From positions 146,526-210,525 of the forward strand of contig NZ_JTAM01000009.1 in the NCBI RefSeq assembly GCF_000812565.1: 64,000 nucleotides of DNA, written 5' to 3'. Positions 17,752 through 29,900 of this stretch are shown one piece after another; positions within the stretch are counted from its first letter, which is position 1; the number at the start of each line of letters is the position of its first letter. The position numbers and the translations under genes were made by a program. The notes beneath the pieces are model-generated. The model was given only the letters and a program-made list of their open reading frames with translations. It ran no database searches and had not been told where the DNA came from. The DNA is from Flammeovirga sp. OC4 (GTDB lineage: Bacteria > Bacteroidota > Bacteroidia > Cytophagales > Flammeovirgaceae).

Positions 17752-17806
17752 AAAAGCAATAACTGCTTTTGTAACTGGGCATCACAACAAATTATCTGTG
17801 GTGCCC
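17752..17806 (+). other. Two tandem RNA hairpins between the first lipoprotein gene and susC
   Basis: Hairpin 1: 17752-17758 with 17764-17770 (AAAAGCA/TGCTTTT, 5-nt loop). Hairpin 2: 17777-17786 with 17797-17806 (10 bp, one G-U, 10-nt loop), followed by CCAATCAC and then T-rich sequence. The second is a possible leaky terminator or RNA-processing site; the T tract is displaced by about 9 nt. The gap to susC is 174 bp. Confidence 0.5.
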
Positions 17807-17908
17807 CCAATCACTTTTCTTTTTAAATCCAGCTTATAAAATCCATCAAAATTTATCTAACCTGAGCGTTTCAACTCGGTTTTATACTACCAATTCAAAT
17901 CTTATTTA

Positions 17909-20900
17909 ATGAAGAATTTATTATTATTCTTTCTTCTACAATCATTTACTACAGCTGCTTTGTTTGCACAAGACAGAATTGTAAGAGGTAAAATTGTAGA
18001 CGAAAAAGGTGAAGAACTGCCTATCGTAAATATTAAAGTTCTAGGGTCTAATATTGTTACTGTCTCTGATATGGGGGGTAACTATCAAATTACCGTTCCT
18101 TCTGACACTTCCACTTTAGTTTATACCTTCATTGGTATGGCTACTCAATACGAAAGAGTAAATAACAGATCTATTGTTAATGTAACAATGGAACAAGACC
18201 TTCAACACTTGGAAGAGGTAATGGTTGTTGCTTATGGAACAACTACAAAAGAAGCTTTTACGGGTTCGGCTGAAACGATCGATGACGAAGTTTTAAAAGA
18301 TAGAGCAGTCACCTCATTTGATAAAGCATTACAAGGTACTACACCTGGTTTAATGGTATCAAGTAGTTCAGGACAACCTGGTTCTGCTGCAACAATTCGA
18401 ATTAGAGGAATTGGCTCAATCAGTGCGGGTAGTGCTCCATTATACGTATTGGATGGTGTACCGATGACTGGTTCTATTACTGACCTTAACCCCAATGACA
18501 TTGCCAGTATTACTGTATTAAAAGATGCGGCCGCGGCTTCATTATATGGTTCACGTGCTGCTAATGGTGTAATCCTTATTACCACAAATCAAGGTAAATC
18601 AGGTGAAACTAAAATTTCATTGAACTCTCAGTTTGGTGTTTCTAGCAGAATTTCTGATGGCTATGCATTAATGAATTCAAGCCAAATTTATGAACATAGT
18701 TGGAGAGGTTTATACAATAGAGCGTTGAATGATAACCTTTCTGCTGAAGAAGCTATAGAGCATGCCCATGAAAATGTTGAAGGTGTTGTAGGTTTCAATC
18801 CTTTTAGTTCAGAAAGACCGTTAGGTGATGACGGAAAAGTGATCGATGGAACACATTTACATACTAACACTAATTGGAGAGATGAACTTTATAAGAATGG
18901 TTTAGTCAATAATCATAACTTAAATATTAGTGGTGGAAATGATTTAACTAAAGTCTTTTTCTCACTTGGTTATTATGATGACACTGGAATTATATTAAGT
19001 TCTGATTATACAAGATATACGAGTAAGGTAAACGTTTCTCACAAAATTAATGACTTCTTGACTGCAGGTGTCAACTCAATGTTATCTTACTCAAAAACAA
19101 ACGCTCCTCCTAATGGAAGTCAAGGTTCTAACCCTGTAAGATCAGTTGAAGTAATTAATGCTGCTTCTCCCGTGTATAATGATGACGGTACTTACAACTG
19201 GGATAACAAAGCTGTTCTTGACTTTAACCCAGTTGGCTTAGCTGAAAAAGATAAATACTTATACGAAACAAAAAGAGGTGTTTTAAATTCTTATTTGAAC
19301 GTTGACTTTACTAAAAGCTTATCATTTAAAACAACCTTAGGCATTGATAATTCAATCAATAAAGGTCTAAATTATTACAATAGAGAACATGGTAATGGAG
19401 AAGGTGTAGACGGTAGAAGTGTAATGTCACAATCTGATAACTTAACATGGAACGTTTCTAACTTATTCAACTACAACCTTTATAGAGAAAACTTCTCTGT
19501 TACATTATTAGCAGGTCAGGAAGCTGCAGGACAAAGTATTGCATCATTATCAAGTGGCGTTACAGGGTTTGCAGTAGATGGATATTATGATCTACTTTGG
19601 GGTTCTCAACCTTCAAAACCATCAAGTTCTACAACGGAGTGGACATTAGTTTCATACCTAGGCCAAGCAAAATTCGATATTAAAGACCGTTACTATTTTA
19701 GTGGTAGTATCCGTACAGATGGTAGTTCAAGGTTTGGACAAAATCACAAATATGGTGTTTTCTATTCAATTGGTGGTGGTTGGAGAATCAACAATGAGAA
19801 TTTCATGAGAGACATATCGTGGATCAATCATTTAAAGATCAGGTCTTCTTACGGTACATCTGGTAATAATAACATCGGCAACTATTCATTCTTAGGTTTA
19901 TACGGTGGTGGAGCTGATTACAGTGGCTTCCCAGGTTTGACTCCAACGCAATTGGATAACCAAGATATTCGATGGGAAAAAATTAGCAACTTCAACGTAG
20001 GTTTTGAATCTAGATTAGTTAGAAACTTAACACTATCTGCCGAATACTATATTCGTCATTCAGATGGATTATTATACTCAAAACCTTTATCTGCATCCAA
20101 AGGTATCGGATCGGTTCTTACCAACTTAGGAGCAATGGACAACAAAGGTTTCGAAGTAGCGATGTCTTATGATATTAAAACAAACTCAGACTTCTACAGC
20201 ACTATTGGTTTCAATATCTCAACCAATAAAAACACTGTTTTAAAATTAACAACAGAACAAGTTGTATCTGGTACTAAACTAATAGAAGAAGGAGCAAGTT
20301 TATACCAATTCTATCTTACAGAGTGGGCGGGTGTTGACCCTTCAAATGGTAAACCGCTATGGTATGTGAATTACACAGGCCAAGATGGTACTGAATTACC
20401 TGCTTCAGCATTCCAAGACCCTAATGGTTCTGATCGATTAGTGACAAGCGAATACGGTGATGCTGAAAGAGTACGTTTGGGTACCGCTTTACCCACTGTA
20501 TTTGGAGGTGTGAATTACAGTGTTGGATATAAGAATCTAGAATTGAGTCTATTGTTCTCCTATAGCTATGGAAATAAGGTGTATAATCACGACTATGCTA
20601 CAAACATGCACGATGGTCAAGCACCTGGAAATAACCTAGCGGCTGATGCCCTTAACGCATGGACTCCTGACAATATTTATACAAACGTACCTCGTTATGT
20701 GGTCAATAATACTGATCGTGGAAATGAAATGTCATCACGTTTCTTAGAAGATGGTTCTTATGTCAGATTAAAGAATGTGACTTTGGCTTACCGACTACCA
20801 TCAAGACTTTGCAATAAAATGGGGATCAGTGGATTGAGGGCCTATGTATCTGGAGAAAACTTATGGACATTAACGAACTATAAAGGTTTTGATCCAGAGA

Positions 20901-20977
20901 TGAGTATCAATGGAGTTACGGGAAGTAACATCCCAGGTGTGAAAGTAGTTTCAACAGGTTTCAATTTAGATTTTTAA
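17909..20977 (+). CDS. SusC/RagA-family TonB-dependent outer membrane transporter
   Basis: 1022 residues. A type I signal peptide ending LFAQ is followed by a carboxypeptidase-regulatory-like domain (about 22-100) and a plug domain with the family hallmarks IRIRGIGSI, PLYVLDGVPM and DIASITVLKDAAAASLYGSR. A 22-stranded beta barrel follows and ends in an aromatic-rich strand with a terminal Phe. With SusD it forms a lidded importer for oligomers, powered by TonB-ExbBD (not in the window). The susD gene follows 13 bp later. Neighbouring protease and lack of any glycoside hydrolase suggest peptides rather than glycans as cargo, as in RagAB of Porphyromonas. That substrate call is inference. Confidence 0.93.
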   Translation: MKNLLLFFLLQSFTTAALFAQDRIVRGKIVDEKGEELPIVNIKVLGSNIVTVSDMGGNYQITVPSDTSTLVYTFIGMATQYERVNNRSIVNVTMEQDLQHLEEVMVVAYGTTTKEAFTGSAETIDDEVLKDRAVTSFDKALQGTTPGLMVSSSSGQPGSAATIRIRGIGSISAGSAPLYVLDGVPMTGSITDLNPNDIASITVLKDAAAASLYGSRAANGVILITTNQGKSGETKISLNSQFGVSSRISDGYALMNSSQIYEHSWRGLYNRALNDNLSAEEAIEHAHENVEGVVGFNPFSSERPLGDDGKVIDGTHLHTNTNWRDELYKNGLVNNHNLNISGGNDLTKVFFSLGYYDDTGIILSSDYTRYTSKVNVSHKINDFLTAGVNSMLSYSKTNAPPNGSQGSNPVRSVEVINAASPVYNDDGTYNWDNKAVLDFNPVGLAEKDKYLYETKRGVLNSYLNVDFTKSLSFKTTLGIDNSINKGLNYYNREHGNGEGVDGRSVMSQSDNLTWNVSNLFNYNLYRENFSVTLLAGQEAAGQSIASLSSGVTGFAVDGYYDLLWGSQPSKPSSSTTEWTLVSYLGQAKFDIKDRYYFSGSIRTDGSSRFGQNHKYGVFYSIGGGWRINNENFMRDISWINHLKIRSSYGTSGNNNIGNYSFLGLYGGGADYSGFPGLTPTQLDNQDIRWEKISNFNVGFESRLVRNLTLSAEYYIRHSDGLLYSKPLSASKGIGSVLTNLGAMDNKGFEVAMSYDIKTNSDFYSTIGFNISTNKNTVLKLTTEQVVSGTKLIEEGASLYQFYLTEWAGVDPSNGKPLWYVNYTGQDGTELPASAFQDPNGSDRLVTSEYGDAERVRLGTALPTVFGGVNYSVGYKNLELSLLFSYSYGNKVYNHDYATNMHDGQAPGNNLAADALNAWTPDNIYTNVPRYVVNNTDRGNEMSSRFLEDGSYVRLKNVTLAYRLPSRLCNKMGISGLRAYVSGENLWTLTNYKGFDPEMSINGVTGSNIPGVKVVSTGFNLDF

Positions 20978-20981
20978 GGAG
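20976..20981 (+). promoter_or_regulatory. Shine-Dalgarno-like sequence of susD
   Basis: AAGGAG overlaps the susC stop codon and lies 9 nt before the susD ATG. Strong SD sequences are rare in this window, so this one probably secures high SusD expression in step with SusC. Confidence 0.6.
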
Positions 20982-20990
20982 AAAAACAAT

Positions 20991-22418
20991 ATGAACACAA
21001 TCATTAAAAAGAGTATAATCGCCCTATTCTCATTAAGTCTTTTATTTTCATGTACAAATGACTTTCTAGAACTTGAGCCTAGTTTTGCCTTAAAGGAAAA
21101 GGATGTATTTAGCAAATATTCAAGTGCTCACTCTGCATTAGTAGGTGCATATGACCAATTAAGTTCTCCTAATTTTGATGGTCTTTACAATCCGATCATG
21201 TCAGACATTATGGGTGAAGATGTAATGATCAATTCTGAAGACAACTGGAACTGGTTTACAGATGTATATCAGATGAACTTACTACCTACATTTTCCTACA
21301 TCAACAGTCCTTGGTGGATCGGTTACAAAATCATTTTTGATGCCAATCAAATCATTGAGAATATAGATAATATTCCGGATGCTACTCAAGAGCAAAAAGA
21401 CAATCTTGAAGGACAAGCAAGAGCACTAAGAGCTTATGTAAACCTTAAATTGGTACAGATGTATGCTCCCGCTTACAAACGTAACAACATGGCTCCGTCC
21501 ATCATGATTGTAGACCAAGTTCTTCCAATTGAAGCCGAAGATCCAGGAAGAAGTCCTATTCAAGATGTATATGATTTAATTGAGTCTGATTTATTAAAAG
21601 CAGTGGAGTTATTACCTGAATTAGAGCCCAATGATATAGATGAAGGTTTTATTTCTAAAAAAGGAGCTCATGCTTTATTGGCAAGAACTTACCTTGATCA
21701 AGAAAAATGGGAAGGCGCTAAGGAACATGCTCAAAACGCTTATAAGGATTTAGACCTTATGACTGCCAATGAAATGTACGGAGGTTTTATGAGTAGAAAT
21801 TCGGAAACTATTTTCACAATCGCCTACACTGAAGAAGACAACAATGTATACCTAAGTTTACCTTCTTTCTACTGGCCAGTAGGTGGATATAGCTCGATGA
21901 GAGCAAATGATAAATTCATTGAAAAATTCTCTACTGAGGACTTACGATTTTTCTTCTTTTTGAAAGAGGAAGAAATTGATGAAAATAGAAATCTCATTTT
22001 AAAATTTGGTCATAATAGAATTGTAGGTAATGCAGAACGAATTGTAATTAGAGCTTCAGAAATGTACCTAATAGAAGCAGAGTGTGAAGCGGAGTTAGGA
22101 AATTATTCTAAGGCACAAGATGCATTACATGTGATTCAATCAAGAGCTTACCCTGGAGTGCCAAAGAGTAAGAACGTTGGACAAGAATTGATCGACGAAG
22201 TCCTATTGGAAAGAAGAAAAGAGTTGTTCGGTGAAGGCTTTAGATGGCATGACATCAAAAGACGTCAATTACCATTTGTTCGTGAAGGAGACCACTGGGT
22301 AAAATTCAACTTCACTGCAGATGATTATGATTACTACCGAATGACTTTCCCTATTCCTCAATCAGAAATTGATGTAAACACAAACATTTCTGAGGCGGAT
22401 CAAAATGTAGGGTACTAA
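20991..22418 (+). CDS. SusD/RagB-family surface substrate-binding lipoprotein
   Basis: 475 residues with a lipoprotein signal peptide (SLLFSC). The SusD fold is recognised from FLELEPSFALKEKDVF near the N-terminus, a TPR-like helical region (ARALRAYVNLKLVQMYAP) and the C-terminal hallmark ERRKELFGEGFRWHDIKR. The protein forms the lid over the SusC barrel at the cell surface and captures oligomers. It is translationally close to susC (13 bp) and has an unusually good ribosome binding site. Confidence 0.93.
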   Translation: MNTIIKKSIIALFSLSLLFSCTNDFLELEPSFALKEKDVFSKYSSAHSALVGAYDQLSSPNFDGLYNPIMSDIMGEDVMINSEDNWNWFTDVYQMNLLPTFSYINSPWWIGYKIIFDANQIIENIDNIPDATQEQKDNLEGQARALRAYVNLKLVQMYAPAYKRNNMAPSIMIVDQVLPIEAEDPGRSPIQDVYDLIESDLLKAVELLPELEPNDIDEGFISKKGAHALLARTYLDQEKWEGAKEHAQNAYKDLDLMTANEMYGGFMSRNSETIFTIAYTEEDNNVYLSLPSFYWPVGGYSSMRANDKFIEKFSTEDLRFFFFLKEEEIDENRNLILKFGHNRIVGNAERIVIRASEMYLIEAECEAELGNYSKAQDALHVIQSRAYPGVPKSKNVGQELIDEVLLERRKELFGEGFRWHDIKRRQLPFVREGDHWVKFNFTADDYDYYRMTFPIPQSEIDVNTNISEADQNVGY

Positions 22419-22428
22419 ATAACTAAAC

Positions 22429-22459
22429 CAATTGATGATCTACACTATCATCACAATTG
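22429..22459 (+). other. Intercistronic hairpin between susD and the FISUMP lipoprotein gene
   Basis: CAATTGATGAT at 22429-22439 pairs with ATCAT (22447-22451) and CAATTG (22454-22459), leaving a 2-nt bulge. No T tract follows, so it is more likely an RNA stability or processing element than a terminator. Confidence 0.45.
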
Positions 22460-22477
22460 CTTAAATGGGAATTCGTA

Positions 22478-23923
22478 ATGAACAATAGACTAATTCAAAA
22501 AAGTATCAGTCTGCTTTTATTGCTAGTCTTCGGATTTAGTTGTAAAAATGATACTGATATCGTAAAAATAACCCCTGATGCAGGCCCAAGCTTTCTGGAT
22601 ATTGAAAGTGAAGGGTACATGGTGGAATTGTCAGCAAGACCCGTTGACAAGGGACAAACAGGAACTTGGAAAGTTTATATTGGGGATAATGGAAGCTTTG
22701 AAGATATTCATAATCCAACTTCAAAGTTTTATGGTGAGCCAGGCGTAACTTATCAGTTAATCTGGGAAGTCACTGAAGGAGACCAATATAAAACGGACTT
22801 GATCACAGTTTCTTATAAGGAACTTAAGCCTTCCATTCTGACAGAAATACCTCAGGATACACTTTTTCATAATATATCGACATACTTAACTGCAGCGGCA
22901 CCTAAATATGGTGCTGCTGGTAGTTGGACTATTTTAGAAGGTGAAGGCGGAAGCATTGAAATGGTCAATGATAGCACAGCTGCTTTTATTGGTGTAAAAA
23001 ATAGTGCTTATAAAGTACAATGGACTTTATCATTTGGAAATAAAATCGTTTCAGAAGAACTAGATTTTGTAACCGATGAGCTCAAAGCTTTTGCAGGTGA
23101 TGATCAATTAGATATCATTACAGACTTGAATAGTGATGAGAAAAAGTATTATACATTACAGGCCTTTTTACCCGCTGGAGCAACAGGCAGCTGGACTTTA
23201 TTGAACGGTACAAACGGTGAAATTTACCATAATAATCTTCCTCACTCTTTATTTAAGGGGGACCCAGATACTGAATATGAATTAGCCTGGAAAGTGGAAA
23301 TTGGCAATACTGTCTCAGCTGATACCGTAAAACTTCGTTTCAGAGGAAAATGGGGTGTTTGGGTTGACGAACGTGACAATCAAGAGTACCGTTTTGTTGA
23401 AATCAATGGCTTAGAATGGATGGCAGACAACTACAATTATGCTGAAGATCCAGGTAATATGTCATGGTATTATGGATATGGTTACAGAGCACTAATTCAA
23501 GACGGACATCCACTTGATGATGAGGAGGAAAGAAAACGCTATGGACGTCTTTACTATTTAGGAGCTGCAATGAGCAGACCTCCTGAAGGCTGGAGGTTAC
23601 CTACTGCTATCGAATTAGATGATGTGATCCGTCTATATGGCGGTGAATTATATGCAAAAGAAGCCTTAAAAGTAGGAGGTGAGTCCGGATTGGAAATCAA
23701 CTATCCTGGTTATTTGTCTTTCAGTGATCCATCTGATCCTGCATTCAGACACATTTTTAAAGGTCAGGAAAAAGAAACTTTGATTATGACTTCAGATATC
23801 AATCCAAATACGGGAATGGGATATGTTTTCGTAATGAATACATCCATTCCAAATGTAGGATTTGCTGTCATGAATACCAATTTCAACGGTATGACTGTTC
23901 GCTATGTACGTGAAAAACAATAA
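22478..23923 (+). CDS. PKD-like repeat lipoprotein with a FISUMP domain
   Basis: 481 residues from the ATG at 22478; the in-frame TTG at 22457 lies in a hairpin and would add residues before a clean signal peptide. The lipobox is GFSC. Three Ig/PKD-like repeats start near residues 60, 147 and 236, each with G(T/S)W, a central GS/GE turn and a final WE/WT/WK strand; the period is about 88 residues. Residues about 291-481 match the Fibrobacter succinogenes major paralogous domain (VWVDERDNQEYRFVEING, EWMADNYNY, GRLYYLGAAM, GWRLPT). Such domains occur on surface proteins of unknown ligand. Placed between SusD and the protease, it probably acts as a third surface-binding component. Confidence 0.8.
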   Translation: MNNRLIQKSISLLLLLVFGFSCKNDTDIVKITPDAGPSFLDIESEGYMVELSARPVDKGQTGTWKVYIGDNGSFEDIHNPTSKFYGEPGVTYQLIWEVTEGDQYKTDLITVSYKELKPSILTEIPQDTLFHNISTYLTAAAPKYGAAGSWTILEGEGGSIEMVNDSTAAFIGVKNSAYKVQWTLSFGNKIVSEELDFVTDELKAFAGDDQLDIITDLNSDEKKYYTLQAFLPAGATGSWTLLNGTNGEIYHNNLPHSLFKGDPDTEYELAWKVEIGNTVSADTVKLRFRGKWGVWVDERDNQEYRFVEINGLEWMADNYNYAEDPGNMSWYYGYGYRALIQDGHPLDDEEERKRYGRLYYLGAAMSRPPEGWRLPTAIELDDVIRLYGGELYAKEALKVGGESGLEINYPGYLSFSDPSDPAFRHIFKGQEKETLIMTSDINPNTGMGYVFVMNTSIPNVGFAVMNTNFNGMTVRYVREKQ

Positions 23924-23940
23924 GGGCTAAAATTAAGAGA

Positions 23941-26900
23941 ATGAAAAAATTAATGATATTAATGTTCTTAAGTATTGGCTTTATTTTCAATACTTTTGGA
24001 CAAATAAATTTACCTCAGGGTGAAGAGATAGTTAGCGGTAAAATCAGAGTAAAATTTACGAAAGATGCCGTCAATGCTTCATCCAATATGAGGTTATCTT
24101 CATCCAACGGAAGAGTTGGAATTGCTCATGTGGATGATGTGAATCAAAAAACGGGAATTTACTCTATTAAAAGAGTCTTTCCTTTTTCAATGAAGCATGA
24201 AGCAAAACATATAGAATATGGATTACACCTTTGGTATGAAATAGACTTTGATACGCTCATCGACCCTTATGTAATGATCGAAAATTACAAAGGTTTAGCG
24301 GAGATTGACATTGTAAAGCCAGTCTATTCAAAAATCAATATAAACAATGACTCTAAACCTGTAGTCTTCAAAAAAGACGCCTTTAAAACAGAAAGCACAT
24401 CAGAAGAAGAGTTTAAATTTGACGACCCTCTTTTAACAGATCAGTGGCATTATATCAACCACAGAGAAATTGGAGGTGAGTTTCATATAGATATCAACCT
24501 CAAAGAAGGGTGGGAAATCCAAACGGGTAACTCTGATATTATTGTAGCTGTTGTCGATCAAGGTGTTGATCCTTATCATGAGGACTTAAGTGCTAACATG
24601 TGGGTCAACGAAGCCGAATTGAATGGTACTCCAGGAGAAGATAGCGATGGAAACGGCTATGTGGATGATATTTATGGCTATAACTTTATTGTTCCCGGAC
24701 CGATAACTCCAGGTGACCATGGTACTCACGTAGCAGGTACAGTTGGTGCTGTAAACAACAATGGAATAGGTGTTGCAGGTGTAGCCGGTGGTGATGGTTC
24801 TGGCAATGGTGTGAAAATTATGTCATGCCAAGTATTTGACTACAGAGAAAGAGATGGAGCTAACTTCGCCGAAGCTATTGTATATGGAGCAGATAACGGT
24901 GCCGTAATTTCACAAAACTCTTGGGGGTACAATACGGAGAACTATTATGAACCAGAAGTTTTAGAAGCCATTCGCTATTTTGTAGCTGAAGCAGGTCAAT
25001 ACGAAGGAAGCCCGATGAAAGGTGGTGTTTTATTCTTTGCCGCTGGTAATACTGGCTTAGAGCAAAATAAGTATCCAGGTGCGTTTGACGAAGTAATTGC
25101 GGTTTCTGCATTGGGACCATCTGGTTTGCCTTCTTACTATACCACTTACGGTGAATGGGTTGATATTGCTGCTCCAGGTGGTGATATGAGAAATTTTGAC
25201 CAAGAAGGAGGTATCTTAAGTACGCTTATCAATAACAACTACGGATACATGGAAGGTACTTCTATGGCTTGTCCTCATGTGAGTGGTGTAGCGGCATTAA
25301 TTATTTCAAAGTTTGGTGGTGAAGACTTTACTGCTGACGACTTGAAAAGAATTCTACTGAATTCAGCTGAGCCTTTTAACTTCAGTAATCATGATAATAA
25401 ATTTGGCAGAGGAGTATTAAACGCTGCTAATGCGTTAGCCGATGATAACAGAATTCCTCCAAATGCTATTACAGATTTACGCACCTCAGAAATTTTGCAT
25501 AATGAGGTTACATTAGAGTGGACTGTACCCGAAGATGAAGATAGCCAAGGACCAAGTCTCTTTTATTTAGCTTTTTCTACGGAAGAGATTACAGACGAAA
25601 ATTTCAATCAACAATTAATTTTTGGAATTGAAAATTACCTTGCTGAAGGTGATACAGTTCGTATTCGCTTTAATCAGCTACTCAAAGAATCTGAGTATTG
25701 GTTTGCTTTAAAATCGGCCGATCAGTTTACTAATATATCTGATATTTCAAATATCTTAAAAGTAACAACAGTAGATGAACCTCATTTCATGTCATCAACA
25801 GATCAAATTTATGTTTCAATTGATGTGAAGGAGAAAACAACAGCCGAAGCACCGTTGGAATTTTCAAATGTAGGAGATGGTACTGTTTACTGGGCTGCAG
25901 TAGTAACCAATGAACATAACTACCATGAGGAATTTGGCATAGAATCTCAATCAACAGCAGCAGTGGCACAAACAGAAGTAAACAAAGTGTTGAGTATGCC
26001 ATTGAATTATAACAATGAGGTTTCATTAAATACTGTAGAACAGACTGCTGAATTTGCCACTTCTGAAGATGTAGGCGATGTAGGAGAAGGGGTATTACAT
26101 TCAAATGAGCATTGGAAAAATGATGTTACAGAGTTTACATCAGGAATGTCTTATGAATTGTATGAAGGTCCAAGTATCATTGTAGGTTCAGGTAACCCAA
26201 ATTCAGGACTCATCTATGCCACAAGATTTCATATTCCTTATGATTACGAATTCAATTTAACTCATATTGAACTAGGAATGCTTCCAACAGTAAGCGATAA
26301 ACCATTCTTTATTGAGGTAAGAAAAGGAGGATATAGAAATTTCTTAGAATCTGAGTTAGTATATACACAGGAGTATTACCCTGATACTACCGGTGTAATG
26401 AAATATTACAGAATGCCATTATATGAACCTCAATTTTTTGAAGAGAATGAAACGTTCTGGACTGTCATTCATTTCCCTAAAGAAATTGAAAGGCCAATGT
26501 TATTACAATTTGGTTTCATTCCATCTGAGGTCGATAACTTTTTAATTTCTAGAGATAACGGTAGAACTTACGAATCTGCTGTAAATCTTTCAGGTAGAAG
26601 TACTATTCCATTATTGAGAGTTTTAAGTACAGGTAATAACGGGTCTTTTGTATTTATAGATCCTGTATCGGGTAAAGTTCAATCCGGAGAAACAGAAGCG
26701 GTAAATGCAACAATTGATGCTCAATCATTAACCAATGGTCAACATCTTGCATCCCTTGGAATCCGTACAAACGACGTCCATAAACCTGTTGTTAATATCG
26801 AAGTTAAAGTGGATGTTTCTGGTCAAGACCCTGAGATTGACCTTTCAAAACAATATGAATTGAACTGCTTTACTAATGTTGAGACCGAACATGAAATTGA

Positions 26901-29900
26901 ATTAGTCAATAGTGGTTTTGGTGATTTTGTAATTCGAGAGTATGAAATTGATGGACATATCATTACGTTAGAGGATTCATTGGTCGTAGGAGCTAAGTCT
27001 ACTCAGAATTTTACTTTTGACTTTTCTAGTGAGAGTAATGGTATTTTCAGAAAAGATTTAATCTTGCACTCAGATAACAGCCAAATCAGTATTCCTTTGA
27101 CCATTTCTAGTGTTGTTCCTCCAAATATCAATGCCGTATTAGAAGCTACTGCATTTGATATCAATTATGGTGAGCAGAAGGATGTTACATTGACGCTTGA
27201 AAATACAGGTTCACAAGCAGATCTGGAATATGACTTAACAGCATACAGTCAATTAGCACTAAAAGGTGGAGTTCTTCCTCAACCATTAGAATATTCTATC
27301 AAAACAAAACCTTTTGATGGAGAATTATGGGATGAAATCAATCAAATTGGTCAATCTATGGACACGGAGAAGACACTGGAAACCTATGACTTCGGTATGG
27401 AATTTCCATTCTTTGATCAAATGTTAAGTAAGATCGAACTCTCCAATACGGCAAGGTTATTCTTTTACAATTTTATGGCATGTGTCCCTCTAAAATTTGA
27501 AGATGGTTTTCAGCGTGCAGTGGTTATGAAGTACCATTCTTATGGTGATAAGTTTGTTATTTCAATGCATACCAATCATGTAATCTATAGTGACTCTAAG
27601 TTTAATGTAACAAACGCTAACTTGAAGTATCAAATTGTTTTCCATAGAAATGGTTTGATTGAATACAACTATCTTAATGTAGAAGACATTAAGCCGGAAA
27701 CAAGATACAGAGTATATACGCTTGGGTTCTTAGTTACTGACACTTTGATGTACAAAGATTTTGATGATGAGCCATTGACAAATGGTACGACTGTAGCATT
27801 TGAGCCTAACTCAGATATCAATATGGTATATGATATCACACCTTCAAAAGGAATTATTACTCCTGGTGGAAGTGTTGATTTAAAAGTTACTTTAGACCCT
27901 GAATTTAACAAACAGATTAATGGTAGTTATGAAAATACTATCGTCGTAAAATCAAATACTGTTGCAGGATCAACTGAAGTTCCATTTAAAGTAAATGTGC
28001 TTGGTCTATCTGAAATGCAAGCCTCTGACTCTTTAGTTTTTAATGATGTCAAAATTGGTTTAGATCGTAGAGGATTTATCGAATTAGAAAACTCAGGTTC
28101 TGCACCTGTTACAATAACTTCAATCTCTTCTACTAATAGTTCATTCTCTTTTGATGAAGAGTTATTAGATACAGAGATTAAAGGGCAATCGAATTATCCT
28201 CTTCCAATTCTATTTACACCTAACTCTACAAATGTAGAAGAAGGGAAGCTAAATATCATCTTCAACGATGGAACGATTACACAAACTTCATTATTAGGTA
28301 ATGGAATCAATGATGCCGATTTCTCACACAACTTACCATCAGAAATTGTTGTAGATGCTTCAATTGGGGAATTGATAAACTATGATGTTTTCATTCAAAA
28401 CGAAAGTGAAGGTGTAGATTTCGAATACGTGATTCAGGAAGGACTTTTCACTGAATTGAATAATGAATCAATCCAAGATGATTTCGATAGTACAACCTAT
28501 GGTTTTATGCAAGATGATTTTGGTTATACTTGGCATACAAGTAATACTGAAAATGACTTTTACCGTTGGGAAAACCTTTCAAATGAAAAAGTATTACCAT
28601 TGGTAGATGGTAAACCTGTTGAGATTGAACTTCCATTTGAATTCCCATTCTACGGAGAAAAGTATAGTAGTATATGGGTGTCAATCCATGGTATGGCTTC
28701 TGTACTTCCTATGGAAGAGGATTACTTATATCAAAGTTTCGTAAAAGATGATGGTGTTAGTGGTATTATTGCACCTTTCTGGTCTTACTTACAATATTCA
28801 GGAACCGATAGTGTTTTTTATAAATTAACTGATGAAAGTTTAGTGGTTCAATGGAATGACATTATTGGTAAAGATGCAACTTCAAGCCCAGGTATTCTAA
28901 GTTTTGGTTTTGAGATATTAAAAGATGGACGAATTTATTTCCATTATAAAAAGTTAGAAAATTGGGGCGGTTTATTGAGGTATGGTTTAGAGAGTCCAGA
29001 TGAGAAATATACATTGCAAGATGAAGATGTTATTATTGTTAATCAATCTTTCTTAAAAGATCGCTCTTCTATTGCAATAGTTCCTCCAATCCACCACAAG
29101 GTAGGAATAGACTCGAAAGATTCTTATCAACTTTCTTTAAATACTTCAAGATATAACTACTCAGGTACTTATGTCGATACTCTAAGAGTGAGAACTAATA
29201 GTGAAATCAAACCTTTGATTGAAGTTCCAGTTCAAGTCAACCTTACAGGAACACCTGAATTATCCATCTTGAATAATGTAGATTTTGATGAAGTGGTTTT
29301 TGAAGAGAATTTAATTATCTCTGAGAAAATTCAACTGATGAATAGTGGAAACAATGATATAGAAGTCTCTAAAATCACCACTACAGATCTTGAAAATGTG
29401 GAGTTTTTCGACGAGGCTGGCAATAAAATGATCATGAATAGTTCTGGAGTTTTATTAGCACCTATCACGATTGCACCATGGGAAGTTGTTGATATTGCAT
29501 TTACACTTCCTATTTCAGAGCAAAGTGATTTAAATGGAAAAGTAAACTTCATCAATACTACTGGAGAAAAGTCTGCCACTATCACAGCTTACCTTGTAGA
29601 TTCTCCAATCTTCAACTGGGATGCTACAGACCAAGAATTATCATTAAGAAGTACAGATACAACAACATACTCTTTCAACATTGATAATGAGGGTACTTCA
29701 AAATTGAAATATTCAATTGTCCCAGCAGTATTACCAGAGATTGACCCTACTTTGATTCCTGGTGTGATTGATGAGATAGGAGAGATCAAGACTACAAATG
29801 GTTTGGCCGTAGACTCATTAGCTTTGGATTGGAGTGAGGAAGCAGATGGTGTGTTTACTCCTTTTGTAGTGGGTGCTCAATTAGCATTTGCAAACCGTTT

